Shown here piece by piece: positions 21,831-32,829 of a DNA stretch of 64,000 nt; position 1 is the stretch's first letter, and the number at the start of each line of letters is the position of its first letter. The notes below the pieces were generated by a model. The model searched no databases. It had not been told where the DNA came from and worked only from the letters and a program-made list of their open reading frames with translations. Origin of the DNA: Mya arenaria (taxonomy: Eukaryota; Mollusca; Bivalvia; Myida; Myidae). Made by a program: the position numbers and the translations under genes. The stretch is taken from positions 37,823,725-37,887,724 of the forward strand of contig NC_069126.1 of NCBI RefSeq assembly GCF_026914265.1, in the 5' to 3' direction.

Positions 21831-22825
21831 TAAACATAAGTTAGCAAGATTTCGATGATGACTCTTGCTTGCACAACAGTTTATCGTGATAATGTAACAT
21901 TTATGCTTGTTCGCATATGCATTTTTCTCTCTTTTTTGATATAAGGCCACAACAAATTGATCATTTGTTCTACGGATTTTGCCAAAAAAAAGTAGGAGCG
22001 AGCGAGCGAAAAAAAAAAATTTTTTTTTTTTACATTTAAGGCAAATCAGAGGCGAGCGAAGAGCGAAAAATAAAAAAAAATAAATAAAAAAGTTTATTTC
22101 TTACCAAATTTATCATACAATTATGTCAAGAAATGCTTTTAAATTACAAACAAAGGTTCTCAGTTATAAATGAAAAGGTTTTGATTGTATCACATGAAAA
22201 TCTGTCTCAATATTTAACAAATGGCAATGAGATCCAGTGCTTTACTATTAACTTAAATTTAAACGTGGATATATTGTAAAGACAACATTCCTCATAGTAA
22301 CGTGCAATTATTCGAGGACCAAAAAGAAAACTATTGTATTCATTCCGTAACTTACTATCACAAAAAGCATTTTAGACTAGTAAGAGTAATTCATCATTTG
22401 AGCATTTCCAAATATTGGGTCAGGTCTATTTGACATTGACATTGCAGAAGATTGAAAAAGTAAATAACACAGAGAACATTTCTAAAAAAAGAAACACTGT
22501 GGATTGAATTGCGGGACAATATACTTGAAGCAGGATCAAACAATTCTGCAAATGTGGCACCGGTTATTATTTTAAAGCAGGTGGTGTTTCCCTTTCAAGA
22601 CCTCGCCTTGACCAAGAACCTATGCTGTATAGGTCCGTGCCTTAATAAGAATAACATGATGGCCCCATAGCTTCAATGACCGTAAGAAACAGGCCACTTT
22701 ACTACAACTCGGTCAAAGAAAAAATTGGATAAGCACAAAGAATTGAGAAAATTAAAACAGTCATTTTACTTATAAAAGGTTTTATTTTCTGATTTAACTG
22801 ATGTTATTTTCAAACTGTATGTGTT

Positions 22826-23043
22826 ATGCACTAGTCAATTGTAACCACCAGCCCCCCCCCCCCCTCCAGGTCTGGGGAATAGCGGGGACTTTCGGTCTAG
22901 CCAACCCCGCCGGGCAAATCCACCGCATTCACCCGGAACTGCGGGGCCACCTGGAAGGTTAAAACACGGTTCATTTACCCGGCTATCCTTGGACTAGAGG
23001 GGAGGGGGTTGGGGGGTGGCGTGGTTACAATTGACTGGTGCAT
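22826..23043. mobile_element. nested MITE, 218 bp
   Basis: Ends ATGCACTAGTCAATTGTAAC and GTTACAATTGACTGGTGCAT are inverted copies, with C-run and G-run next to them and a GC-rich core. It lies inside the 3.84-kb element, hence is younger than it. Related to 12720-13004. Confidence 0.75.
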
Positions 23044-25143
23044 AAATACAGAATGTTTCTAAAACATTTACAGGTCCTACTATTTTTATCTGTTTTAAAC
23101 AATTATGATTATATGAAAACTGAGACATATAAGAATTAAAAAAAAATAACTCACGAAAACATGTTCAATGGTTGTACCGTAAGTCGTGTGTTCGTGTATT
23201 TTAATATAAGTTTTGCACTCAAAATCCGATTTAGTTATTATTTAACACTAAATTTTGAGTACAAAACAATAAATTACTTAGAACACACATAAATAATTAT
23301 TGCCTTCGACGCTGTGAAACTCTTGTTGTTTACTGAAGACTATAATCCATTGACTATGACACTGATTTTCACTTAAAACCTGTATTTTACATTACAAATA
23401 CTGAAAGTAGGTCGGCCCAGTTGTCTATCCTTAATTATGATCGGACCTGCTTGAGGCCATCAGAATTATTAATATCGTTCATCTTTGTCGTGATATTTTT
23501 TTTTTTACTTTTATGTTATAAAAGGAATGGCAATATTACTATATTATAGTATATTCCATACTTTTTTAGGAGTCTATCATGAATTATTTTAATGCAACGT
23601 TTATAAATACGTTGAAACTGTTGTCTATCACAGATTATTTAGCTTGACGAATAAGCTATTGAGCAAACAGATTTTAGGCTTAAAAGTATCATGATTATGA
23701 AACTGTTGTCCGCATCTCAATAATATGTACCTTTTAATACGAAGTTGTTAGTGTCTATCAAAGAAATATTTTAATTGAAATTTATGTATGTCATACAAAA
23801 ATAACCCTATCATATACCATTTCTTTTATGGACATTTGAAGGTACATATTAACAAAATCAATTGATATATTTTAATTTTTGCATCAAATATGTTCTTTGA
23901 TAATATAAAGAAAAGTACATTGATCAAACAAGTGTAAGTGAGAAAGAAATAGAATTGTCTTCAATTACCAATCATTAATTTCTGCTCACAGTCTGCAGTC
24001 TATCACAGATCAATGAGCAATTGCAATGACCAACAGTTAACACAAACGCTTCCGTGGGAGGAGGGATAGCACACCCGGCACATGCCCCATCACTAAAGTC
24101 GTCAAAGTTTGCATTCCATCTCAAAGGAGTGGAAATTAATAAGCTACACCTTTCAAATGCCATCATGTGCAGGCGACGTGAACTCATAAAAACAACAAAT
24201 TCAAACAGCGCAATTTCCTTTAATTATGTCCACTTGATATTTCTTCATCCGTATATAAACAACAGTTTCCTCGTCTTCCAACAATTTCCAATAATGGTGA
24301 AAATGTATCCATCATCCGTGTGATATTTGTTGAAAACAAAAAAAGCATACATGCCATAAAACTGAGAAAAAAGTTATTTTCTCCAGTCTTGTAGCAGAAC
24401 GCAATCCTTGAACATGTGCAAGATATGCCATGAAGTCAATATCACCACTACTTGAAGGCCACCGATGTGTTATGTTCACTTGTATGTCTTTCTGATTTCT
24501 TCACAAATTGCTTACGTCTAGCGGACCCTTAGGGGGGAGGGGTACGCCCCTTAGGTACGTCCTCTCTTGGGGAACGGAGTACGCCCCTTAGGTATGCCCT
24601 CTCTAACATCTAATCCTGAACTCTCCCCTGCTTTTAAGATAAAATTTCATAACCAGTATCACTTATTACCATATTATAATAAAATTCATTAAACTTATCT
24701 TGAAGCCATGTGATGGTAGATAAACAATGGTTAAAGTTAAATGAACAGTAATGTTCATTTCTATTTTTTTTTATTGATAAGATTAATCCCAGTATTTTAT
24801 GATAGTTTAGTTTAGTGTTTTCATGTAATTATAAGACAAATAAGAAAAATATAAATAATTCTTATTGTCTATCATAAATTTAAAAAAACGACATATTTTT
24901 ACGATAGATAATAAGAAAAAAAATCTGGATAAACAGCTAAAGTTCAACATTTCAAGAATAATAATTTACGATAGACAAGAGGAACTGCGTTGATCATGAT
25001 AGATAATATGACAAATGAGACCACTTTTTTATGCTTCAACTACAAAATTTTCATAATTTGTTTTCAAGATAGACACCAAAAATGTGTCTCCTTTGTTGAC
25101 TTTCGTCTATAAACTAGGAGTTAGAGCAATATTAAAACATTAC

Positions 25144-25282
25144 CAAGATTTCCAAATCCTTTAGGCGAAGACCATGACACAAAACGAGTTGTCGTTTCAA
25201 TTTCATGTGTTCGAATCGCATCCAGAGCCTCTAGAATGACTACCAGAGCCTCCAGTAAACTTTTTTGCATGGTCGCCGCCAT
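25144..25282 (-). CDS. possible first exon of an unknown gene
   Basis: On the minus strand an ATG in the context ACAACATGGCGGCGACC opens 46 codons: MAATMQKSLLEALVVILEAL, then DAIRTHEIETTTRFVSWSSP, ending at a GTAATG donor. The context and helix-like composition are protein-like. A stretch near 24479-24375 (minus; HRWPSSSGDIDFMAYLAHVQ) could be a later exon, but I could not build a continuous model. Function unknown. Confidence 0.3.
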
Positions 25283-25987
25283 GTTGTTTCACCTAAAACG
25301 ACCAATTTACGGTAGTCGAGCTACTTTACATTACTTTACAGTATATTAATAATTGTGATGCCCAATAAGAGGTCGTATAATAATCTGAGATAGACAATAG
25401 CATCGACGCTGAAAGTAACCTGAAACTTAATACCGGAAATGAATAACAACGGTGCGTCCTGCAAAATATTCCCGACAAAAAAGACTGTCAACAAATATCG
25501 GCTATTTTGCGGTTACCCGGACCTTATTTTGTCCTGACACGAGGAAAGTTTGCTCGCGAAGAATGTAAAGCACGGAATTACCTTCAAAAAGGCGAGGTCG
25601 ACATTGCAGGTTTAAATTCTAAGTATAAGAATTTCAGAAAATAGAGGAAATTTAGAAGTCAACAAAAAATATAAATATGCGCGGCCAAATAGTATGTGCG
25701 GGCGCAAAAAAAAAGTTCTTTTTTTTCGTTTTTTCGAATTTTAGGTGCGGCAAATCCGACGAACAAATGATCAATTTGTTGTGGCCTAAACATATTCTTT
25801 ACAAATGCACATTTTGTCATATTGTGTTGTCTTTCTGCTTGCAAATGTATATCTGATCGGATCATTAGTATATCTTTACATGTACTTATCATGACATATT
25901 TCTTTTCGTTTATTTTGTTAACATATGCATTTATATATTTATATGTTAATTAATATATGTATCTCGATCAGAGGAAATAAAGAGCAT

Positions 25988-26078
25988 ATATAACTGATGC
26001 CAAAATCGGCTGATTCTGAGACAAAAAAGAAAAAAAAAACTGTTGTCAAAACGGATAATCTTTGAGAGTGCAGCTTTA
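25988..26078. mobile_element. right-end fragment of the AAAGCTGCACTCTCAC MITE
   Basis: TTGTCAAAACGGATAATC then GAGAGTGCAGCTTTAAG is the right tip of the element seen complete at 37077-37428; the rest is missing. Confidence 0.65.
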
Positions 26079-26321
26079 AGCTGATTTCCTAAAAAGAAAT
26101 CATAGTTAAATTAAGACAAAACTGTTTTCAACATAAAGGTATATTTATTCAATTAAATCAGTAGAATTGAAATATTGCAGTGAACTACTTAACTTAGGAA
26201 AATGACTTAAGATAGTGATGAAATGGCGCCATTCAACAGGAAGAAAACAGAAATATCTGTCATAGGGTCGATGTCGACACCAAGGACTTGACGTTAGTGG
26301 TGGCGTAACATTGGGGCGTAA

Positions 26322-27062
26322 GCTTTAGACTTGCATCCCTCTTTAGACTTGCGCCCTTCTTAAAAATTGCGCCCCTCTTTTGACTTACGCCCCTCTTTAG
26401 ACTTGCGCCCCTTTTTAGACTTGCATCCCTCTTTAAACTTGCATCCCTCTTTAGACTTGCATCCCTCTTTAGACTTGCGCCCCTCTTCAAACTTAAGCCC
26501 CTTTTAAAAATTGCGCCCCTCTTTTGACTTGCGTCCCTCTTTTGACTTGCGCCCCTCTTTAGACTTGCATTCTTAGACTTGCATTCCTCTTTAGACTTGC
26601 GCCCCTCTTTAGACTTGCGCCTCTCTTAAGACGTGTTCCCTTGTTAAGAGACTCGCGCCCCTCTTTAGACTTGCGCCCCTCTTTAGAATTGCACCTAACT
26701 TAAGACTTTCACCCCCCTTTAGACTTGCGCCCCTCATTTGCCTTGCACCCCTCTTTAGACTTGCGCCCCTCTTAAGACTTGCACCCCTCTTTAGACTTGC
26801 GCCTCTCTTAAGACGTGTTCCCTTGTTAAGAGACTCGCGCCCCTCTTTAGACTTGTGCCCCTCTTTAGAATTGCACCTAACTTAAGACTTGCACCCCCCT
26901 TTAGACTTGCGCCCCTCATTTGCCTTGCACCCCTCTTTAGACATGCACCCCTCTTAAGACTTGCGCCCCTCTTTAGACTTGCGCCCCTCTTAAAACTTGC
27001 GCCCCTCTTTTGACTTGCGCCCCTCTTAAGACTTGCACCCCTCTTTAGACTTGCGCCCTCTT
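26322..27062 (-). repeat. minisatellite, 18-bp unit
   Basis: About forty units of ACTTGCGCCCCTCTTTAG with many substitutions. A longer block (GACGTGTTCCCTTGTTAAGA) recurs at about 26630 and 26812, a higher-order step of roughly 180 bp. Because 18 is a multiple of three, the minus strand stays open as a six-residue repeat (KRGASL); I regard that as a by-product. Confidence 0.9.
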
Positions 27063-27200
27063 TCTGATCAGAAATTTATATGTCGGCAGGGGTGTTGGGA
27101 TTAACTCACCACATATTTTTTATCAAATTGTAGTCCAAAATTGGGCATTTTGGGTGTAATGTATTACTGCTTTATATTTATTGAAATGAAAAAAAAATAT

Positions 27201-27380
27201 ATAGACTTGGACCCCGTTAGCTCGAATTCACATGGACAGGCGGAAATACCTCGAGCCTGGCAACATTTAAGCGAAGCGAAGTGCTGACATTCATTATAAA
27301 GAAATCGGTCCTTTCTATCAAGTTCGAGCCAATGATGTATTCGAGTTAAGCGAATTCGAGCCAACAGGGTTCGATTGTAT
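27201..27380. mobile_element. MITE with GGACCCCGTTAGCTCGAATT ends
   Basis: The left end is answered at the right by GCGAATTCGAGCCAACAGGG and TTCGATTGTAT, inverted. Same family as 44161-44331. Non-coding. Confidence 0.7.
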
Positions 27381-28434
27381 ATGTATATATAAGTGATTTG
27401 AAGGTGTCTTCTACATAGTTAGAGAGGTCTCTAAGGATTTTGAGAGCTCTTCAATTCAGTTTATTTGCGACATTTTCATTTGTCGGAATTGTTGATCTGA
27501 GAGGTCTATATATACTTGGAAGAGCTCTCCAAATGATATGGAGAGCAATCTTATTTAACTGATGCTATCATTAATTGGAGAGGTCTATTATTATTTGAAG
27601 CGCTCTTCAGATATATGAGTTTACTTCAATTTTGTGTACCATATTCACTGAATATCGATAACATCAACAACGATAGTGTTAAGCGGCTTAGACCCAAACA
27701 AATATGTTTGTTAAGAGTTACACCCACAAACTTACTAGCTATGGCAGGTAGGGTTTTGTTTTCTTATTCTTCAAATATACTTTATTTCAAGATATTTTCT
27801 TGCAAATAGCGATACTTTTTGCAAATGTCACTATTGTATTGCTGTTGTTATGGAGCTTTATTCTGTCAAATATTAATGACAGTTACTGTTTGATTTTTTT
27901 TATTGTTTTTACAGTAGGAAGACCGGTTTTTTTTTTTTTTGTTTTTTTTGTTTCATTTTTTATATATACTATGGTTGTCGGCTTTCTTAAGGTCGGATCA
28001 GGCTACCAGAAATAAGCAATGTTTTAGGCCTTATCGTCGCCATCCATCTTAATGATCACCACAGATATTATCTGCAAAAACTTCATTATATATTCGATCT
28101 ATTGATTATTTATTCCTCTGTATTCAAAAGTTCTTCGCATGAATCAATATGCGCCAAAGATACTACGAAATGTATCTCAAAACTGTCATATCGACAACCA
28201 TTTCAAACACATCGTTTGTATATACATGTACGGGAAATAAACGTTTTTCCTCTTCTATCAGCGGTCAAAAACGATAAAACCATTCGGCATAAAAAGTACT
28301 TCCGGTTCCGGTTACCCGACCCTACCTATACGAAGTACGCGCCGACCATACAGTTTTTATAGCCCGTTAGTTTAAACAAATAATGAATTTTTGTATTATT
28401 TTTGTTTGTGATTTAGAATGTAGTTTAAAAACCT
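27381..28434. other. AT-rich non-coding DNA
   Basis: Contains recurrent GAGAGGTCT and GAGCTCT phrases at 27420-27610 in a loose repeat, and T-rich stretches; no exon recognised. Confidence 0.4.
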
Positions 28435-28799
28435 TTAAAGCTGCACTCTCACTGATTTACCTTTTTGACAATGGTTTCAGTTTTTGTCTGGGCACAATAA
28501 ACCAATTTTTGTGTAAATATCTGCAAGCCATATATATATATATACACACACACAGCTGCTGACAAAATGTCAGATCGAAAAAATAATGTGTTATGGCTAA
28601 AAGCATTTCTAACGGTTTAAGAAAACTGCATAATACATCAATTTTTGAACTTAAATATGAAAATCAACGATCTGATTTTTTTGTCTGCAGTCTTATATAA
28701 CTGGTTTCCATGCATGTTCGCATAAATTGGCAAGTTCGTTCCAAGACAAAAAATAAAAATAAGTTGTCAAAACGTTCAATCTGTGAGAGTGCAGCTTTA
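28435..28799. mobile_element. MITE, AAAGCTGCACTCTCAC family, complete
   Basis: It starts TTAAAGCTGCACTCTCAC and ends GTGAGAGTGCAGCTTTA, with TTGACAA and TTGTCAA next to the tips and a palindromic interior (TGACAAAATGTCAGATCG against GATCTGATTTTTTTGTC). The TTAA at the left tip may be a target site. Copies or fragments are also at 19178, 25988, 32173 and 37077. Confidence 0.8.
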
Positions 28800-28860
28800 T
28801 ACAGAAGTGAACTCTAATGTCATTTCCCAATGATGACAAAAACGTTTCACATATTACAAG

Positions 28861-28928
<68 letters not shown>

Positions 28929-28972
28929 TAATAATAATAATAATAATAATAACAATAATGATTATAATACAC
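28861..28972. repeat. (AAT)n microsatellite
   Basis: Nearly pure ATA/ATT trinucleotide run with a few interruptions. It creates long poly-Ile frames on both strands that are not genes. Confidence 0.97.
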
Positions 28973-29109
28973 CTACATACCTTACCTGATTTTGGACAAG
29001 ATTTAATCATAATCAAACATTTGTTTGAGCCTTATGGCCGGCTGCCCTTTTTACAAAAAACTTGTTTTAAATATTAAACGCGTTAGTTGTTGTCGGATTA
29101 ACCTTTCTT

Positions 29110-29345
29110 GCATACCGGACGTGTGTTTCCGGTCATGTGACCAGTGCTGGAAAAAAAACTTCTAGAACACCGGATTGATAATATATGTCATGTGTTTCCG
29201 ATCCGGATAGAAAAATCCGACCCGAGGGCACCTGCGTTGCCAGGTAACGAGGCTTGCCGAGTTACCGGCAACGCAGCGTGCCAGAGGGTCGGAGTTTTCA
29301 ATCCGGAACGGACACACATGATAGATATTTTTTCTAGCATACCTT
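29110..29345. mobile_element. palindromic GC-rich MITE
   Basis: CATGTGTTTCCGATCCGGAT on the left faces TCCGGAACGGACACACATG on the right, and the core GGTAACGAGGC/TTGCCGAGTTACC and GCGTTGCC/GGCAACGC can fold. Related sequence recurs at about 30345-30410 and 30745-30880. Confidence 0.65.
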
Positions 29346-29389
29346 AAATCACATTGTTTTGTGAAGAAAATACATATATAGCGCACTTT

Positions 29390-29980
29390 TATTCATTTTA
29401 CCAAAATATGATGATGTTTACTGACGTCATGACGCTTAGTAATTTGTATATACTGCATACGCCAATAAGTTCCTACAATATCACGTCTTTTAAGGGTTAT
29501 TTTGGTTTGTCTTGAAAATATATTTTTGTCAAGTGAATGTTTATGGAAACTTATCTATTGAAATCGCATAAGTATGGTTACATAAAGTGTATAATAAAAT
29601 AAATAAAAAGTATTACGTCACAGCGCGTGACTCATCTGGCATAGGGGGTGCCAGATGGAATTTTCCAGCACCGGAAATCACCGGAAATGCCTATCCGGTG
29701 TGCTAGAAAAGGATTTTCGGGGAATTCAGCCGTGCTTGAAAATTCCATCTGGCATCCCCATGCAATATGAGTGACGCGCTGTGACGTTATATTTCTTATG
29801 TCACCATCATTATGAGATTTTATAACACGAGTTCCATAAACATTAATTTTACAAAAATATATCTTAGAAAACACCCTTAAAAGACGTGATACTGAAGAAA
29901 CTTCTTGACGTGTGACGTAAAAAAAAATACTGCGCGTCATGACATCAGTAGACATTATCGCACGCGCTTTTTGGTGAACT
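29390..29980. mobile_element. long foldback element with TGACGTCA motifs
   Basis: The outer arms ACTGACGTCATGACGC and GCGTCATGACATCAGT, the middle arms TCACGTCTTTTAAGGGT and ACCCTTAAAAGACGTGAT, and the inner arms ACGTCACAGCGCGTGACTCA and ATGAGTGACGCGCTGTGACG are successive inverted pairs around a centre near 29690. A half element with the same motifs is at 30480-30680. Confidence 0.7.
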
Positions 29981-29992
29981 GTACAAAAGTGC

Positions 29993-30328
29993 CATTCGGA
30001 GCTCCTCGGTCATTTTTATCGAAAACAACCTCGGATGTATTTGAACGATTTGCAAAGTCAAAAAGTGGTACGTTTAAGTCCGCTGCAAGTAGATTGCATA
30101 GTAACTTTATTTAGCAGTTAAACTTTATGACTTAACTCTTGGGAATCTAAATTATGTTTGCAATAATTCACTTCACTGTCTATCAATTTAAACTTAGATC
30201 AATATATACAAGCTTAAACAGTATATTTTATTAATGATATAATTCAAAAAATTACAAACTACTTCAACTGATGTACTAGCATACATCCGTGAATGTTTTC
30301 GATAAAAATGGCCGAGGAGCTCCGAATG
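29993..30328. mobile_element. 336-bp TIR element
   Basis: CATTCGGAGCTCCTCGGTCA (continuing TTTTTATCGAAAAC) at the left is matched by the inverse ending GCCGAGGAGCTCCGAATG at the right, over about 34 bases with one mismatch. No coding capacity. Confidence 0.8.
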
Positions 30329-30329
30329 C

Positions 30330-31042
30330 AAAAATACAAGCCAAGTTACCTGGTAACGCAGGTGCTCTCGAGTCGGATTATTCTATCCGGAATGGGAACA
30401 CATGAAAGATCGATATTATTAGTCCTACACCCCCATGTAAGATGAGTCACGCGCAACAACGCGCCTCTTCTTATTTATTGTAGCGTTTATGAAAAGTGTA
30501 TTATGTCAACTTAATAAAGTGCAATCAAATATAAATATGCAAGACTTTCAATTAAAATAAATAATTATAATAACGCGATTTTTAGTGGAATAATTTGACG
30601 TCAATAGTGATTTAAGATTACTGCGCTTTATGACGTCAGTAAACAACGTCGCACGAGCTTTTTGGTGAAATGTACAAAAGTGCGTTTTAAACTTCAATTT
30701 TTCAACGAATTGATAATTTTAGATATGCAAGAAAAAATATATATCGTGTTATTGCGGTCCGGTTCCAAACACCTGATCCCCAGGCACGCTGCGTTGCCGG
30801 TAGCTCGGCAAGCCTCGTTATCGGCTTATGCACGCGCCTTGGGTCGGATTTTGAGATCCGTACCGGAAACACATGATAGGTATTTATAAGATTTAACACA
30901 GCTGAGCAATAGTTTCCAATTTCTCGAAAGTTATTAAGCTTAAACTCAAGTAGCTTAGGTCGTTGAGCAAACACATGTATGCTACTTAATCTTGATTTTA
31001 CTAAATCAAAATAGGTTTATTATGATTATTATTAAGATAATA
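30330..31042. other. mosaic of partial palindromic elements
   Basis: Holds fragments of the GC-rich palindromic family (30345-30410, 30745-30880) and a half copy of the TGACGTCA foldback (30480-30680). No gene seen. Confidence 0.5.
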
Positions 31043-31345
31043 TAATTTGAAACTCTAAAACCACTAAGGAAAGTCAATATTACACTAATATACCATTACA
31101 AAATAGCGACCTTAGCGTTATTCTGTATTAAGGGACTTAAGATTTTTCAAGAAATTGTGGCCAAGCCATTTTGGTGATCGATGTATAAATATTATTGTAA
31201 TTGAAACTCAAAACCACTTAAGATGGCAATACTAAGAATTTCAATATTACACAGAATATACCATAATAAAATTAGTTACTTTAGCATTATAAGATTTTTC
31301 GAGAAAATTAGGCCAAGCTATTTTGGTGATCGATGCATAAATGTT
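31043..31345 (+). repeat. direct repeat, two units of about 150 bp
   Basis: The unit from TTTGAAACTCTAAAACCACT to TTTTGGTGATCGATGTATAA recurs once with moderate divergence (second copy from about 31199). Non-coding. Confidence 0.65.
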
Positions 31346-31353
31346 AAAAAAAT

Positions 31354-31980
31354 GACGTTGCGTACGATGTTGGCGTAACCGACGTTATCGTCATTGTTAA
31401 CCGTTTTAACGTTACATAGATAACTTGAGAGGTGTTTTTCGATAGTATGCTATTTTTTCTGCTCCAGTTTCGAACTTCATCTTAATAGTGGAGATGAAAG
31501 TATTTATACATTATTCATTTTAATTTAATTCTAAACAAATACGTTATGAGTGAATTATATTGCAATGTTCGGATATAATCGTAACTTGATAGGTCTTTTG
31601 CTTGCCGTTTTCTACCGAAAGTCTTTAACTGCATATGATTAAAACTACGGCATATATAGTTGACGTCACGTCACCGAGTCTTCTTTTTTGGCAGAAAAAA
31701 ATAATTTTATTAATTTACCAAGCCGTTAAACAATGCGCATTGGTAAATTATGTTACATCTTACTTGACGTTTTTGTGATGATTTCTATTGTTATATGTCG
31801 AATTAAATTTATACTAATTAATAAACCTACATGCAATCCCATTTACTATTTGGGCGACAGTTTTGCCTTTCTTGTCATATAAAAATATAAACAATCGTAT
31901 TTCTATTACAAATTTCATGAAGCATTGAGTTGTAAAAAACTAACAAATTCCCGATGTACGCCAACAACGTACGCAACGTC
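31354..31980. mobile_element. 627-bp TIR element
   Basis: Left tip GACGTTGCGTACGATGTTGG and the inverse of the right tip (GACGTTGCGTACGTTGTTGG) match at 19 of 20 bases, with GCGTA following in both. The interior is AT-rich and non-coding. Confidence 0.75.
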
Positions 31981-32172
31981 TATATTGTAATTGATCATAC
32001 AATTGGCCTGGTGACCCAAATAGATATGTAATTTGTGTATCCTCAAAGGGTATTATCTACTGTTTACCTACACATAATAAACATGACTGATATAGTTATT
32101 GCAGTATATTTTTTGTTTGTTTTTGATTTCAGATGGATTCAGTGAAATGAACAGTTTTTCGATGTTTCAAGG

Positions 32173-32650
32173 TTAAAGCTGCACTCTCACAGATCGACCG
32201 TTTTGACAACTTTGTTTATTTTTTGGAATTGGAAATATTTTGCTTAAATATCTGATGACCAGTGATATAAGACTTCTGACAAAAGATCAGATCGCCGTTT
32301 TTCATGTTTCCGTTCGAAAAGTAATGTTTTATGACTAACGCTTTCTAAAAACGCATAAAACATCTTTTTGGGACATAAATATGAAAACCTGCAATTTTTG
32401 GGTTGTCCGGTAAGCACAGTGGCTAGCGCACTCTCTTCTCACCTAGGCGACCTGGGTTCGATTCCCGGCCTTGGCGCATGTGAGTTTGGTTAGTGGTCAA
32501 CAAGCTGGATAAGTGGGTTTCTCCGGGTACTCCGGTTTCCCCCACATCACAGCTTTCTTTACAATCGTTGTAAAATATATATCTGCAATCTGATTTTTTT
32601 GTCAGCAGTCTTATATCACTGTGACCAGTTTGAACGCTTGCTCCGGGTGA
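32173..32650. mobile_element. MITE of the AAAGCTGCACTCTCAC family, split by a SINE
   Basis: The left tip TTAAAGCTGCACTCTCAC and interior (GATCAGATCGCCGTTTTT) run to 32395. Family sequence resumes after 32583 (CTGATTTTTTTGTCAGCAGT). The right tip is lost near 32640. Confidence 0.75.
32396..32582 (+). mobile_element. tRNA-derived SINE
   Basis: Pol III promoter boxes are visible: an A-box-like GTAAGCACAGTGGC at 32410-32423 and a B box GGTTCGATTCC at 32455-32465. A conserved-looking body follows (GGGTTTCTCCGGGTACTCCG). CTGCAAT occurs on both sides (32389-32395 and 32583-32589), a 7-bp target duplication inside the MITE. Confidence 0.85.
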
Positions 32651-32691
32651 AGCAGATATTTATAATGATAATAACACTGAACTTATTTCAG

Positions 32692-32829
32692 ATCAAAAAC
32701 GACAATGCCACGTCAAGCGTCAGCCGATCTTCGTAAGATGACGTTTTCTGAGTGCAGTCTGACGTCATCATCGGAAGCATCTCCAGGATCTGAAATAGTG
32801 ACGTCACCAGCTGGCCACTGCAGTCAGAG
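32692..32829 (+). CDS. hydroxylase exon 1 (putative, contains start)
   Basis: Acceptor TTATTTCAG implies an upstream untranslated exon. The ATG at 32705-32707 opens MPRQASADLRKMTFSECSLT and a Ser-rich tail, ending CAGAG before GTAAGA. It leaves two bases, while exon 2 needs one, so a missing microexon, a one-base error or a wrong assignment are all possible. Confidence 0.45.

Larger units (their letters stand above)
21946..25786. mobile_element. 3.84-kb TIR element with TAA target duplication
   Basis: The left end GGCCACAACAAATTGATCAT (21946 on) is the exact inverse of the right end, ending at 25786, for at least 25 bases, and similarity continues inward. TAA flanks both ends (21943-21945 and 25787-25789), the 3-bp target duplication expected of PIF/Harbinger-type elements. 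The interior holds a nested small element (22826-23043), repeated GTCTATC/GATAGAC motifs from about 23570 to 25395, and one plausible minus-strand exon at 25282-25144. No transposase motif was found, so it is probably non-autonomous. Confidence 0.75.

Noticed and set aside
26260-26490. Minus-strand frame of KRGASL/KRDASL repeats
   Set aside because: By-product of an 18-bp minisatellite; no start context, domain or neighbouring exon.
28693-29077. Poly-isoleucine frames on both strands
   Set aside because: Translation of an (AAT)n microsatellite.
32401-32480. tRNA gene
   Set aside because: A and B boxes are present but no cloverleaf can be closed, and a SINE body with target duplication follows.
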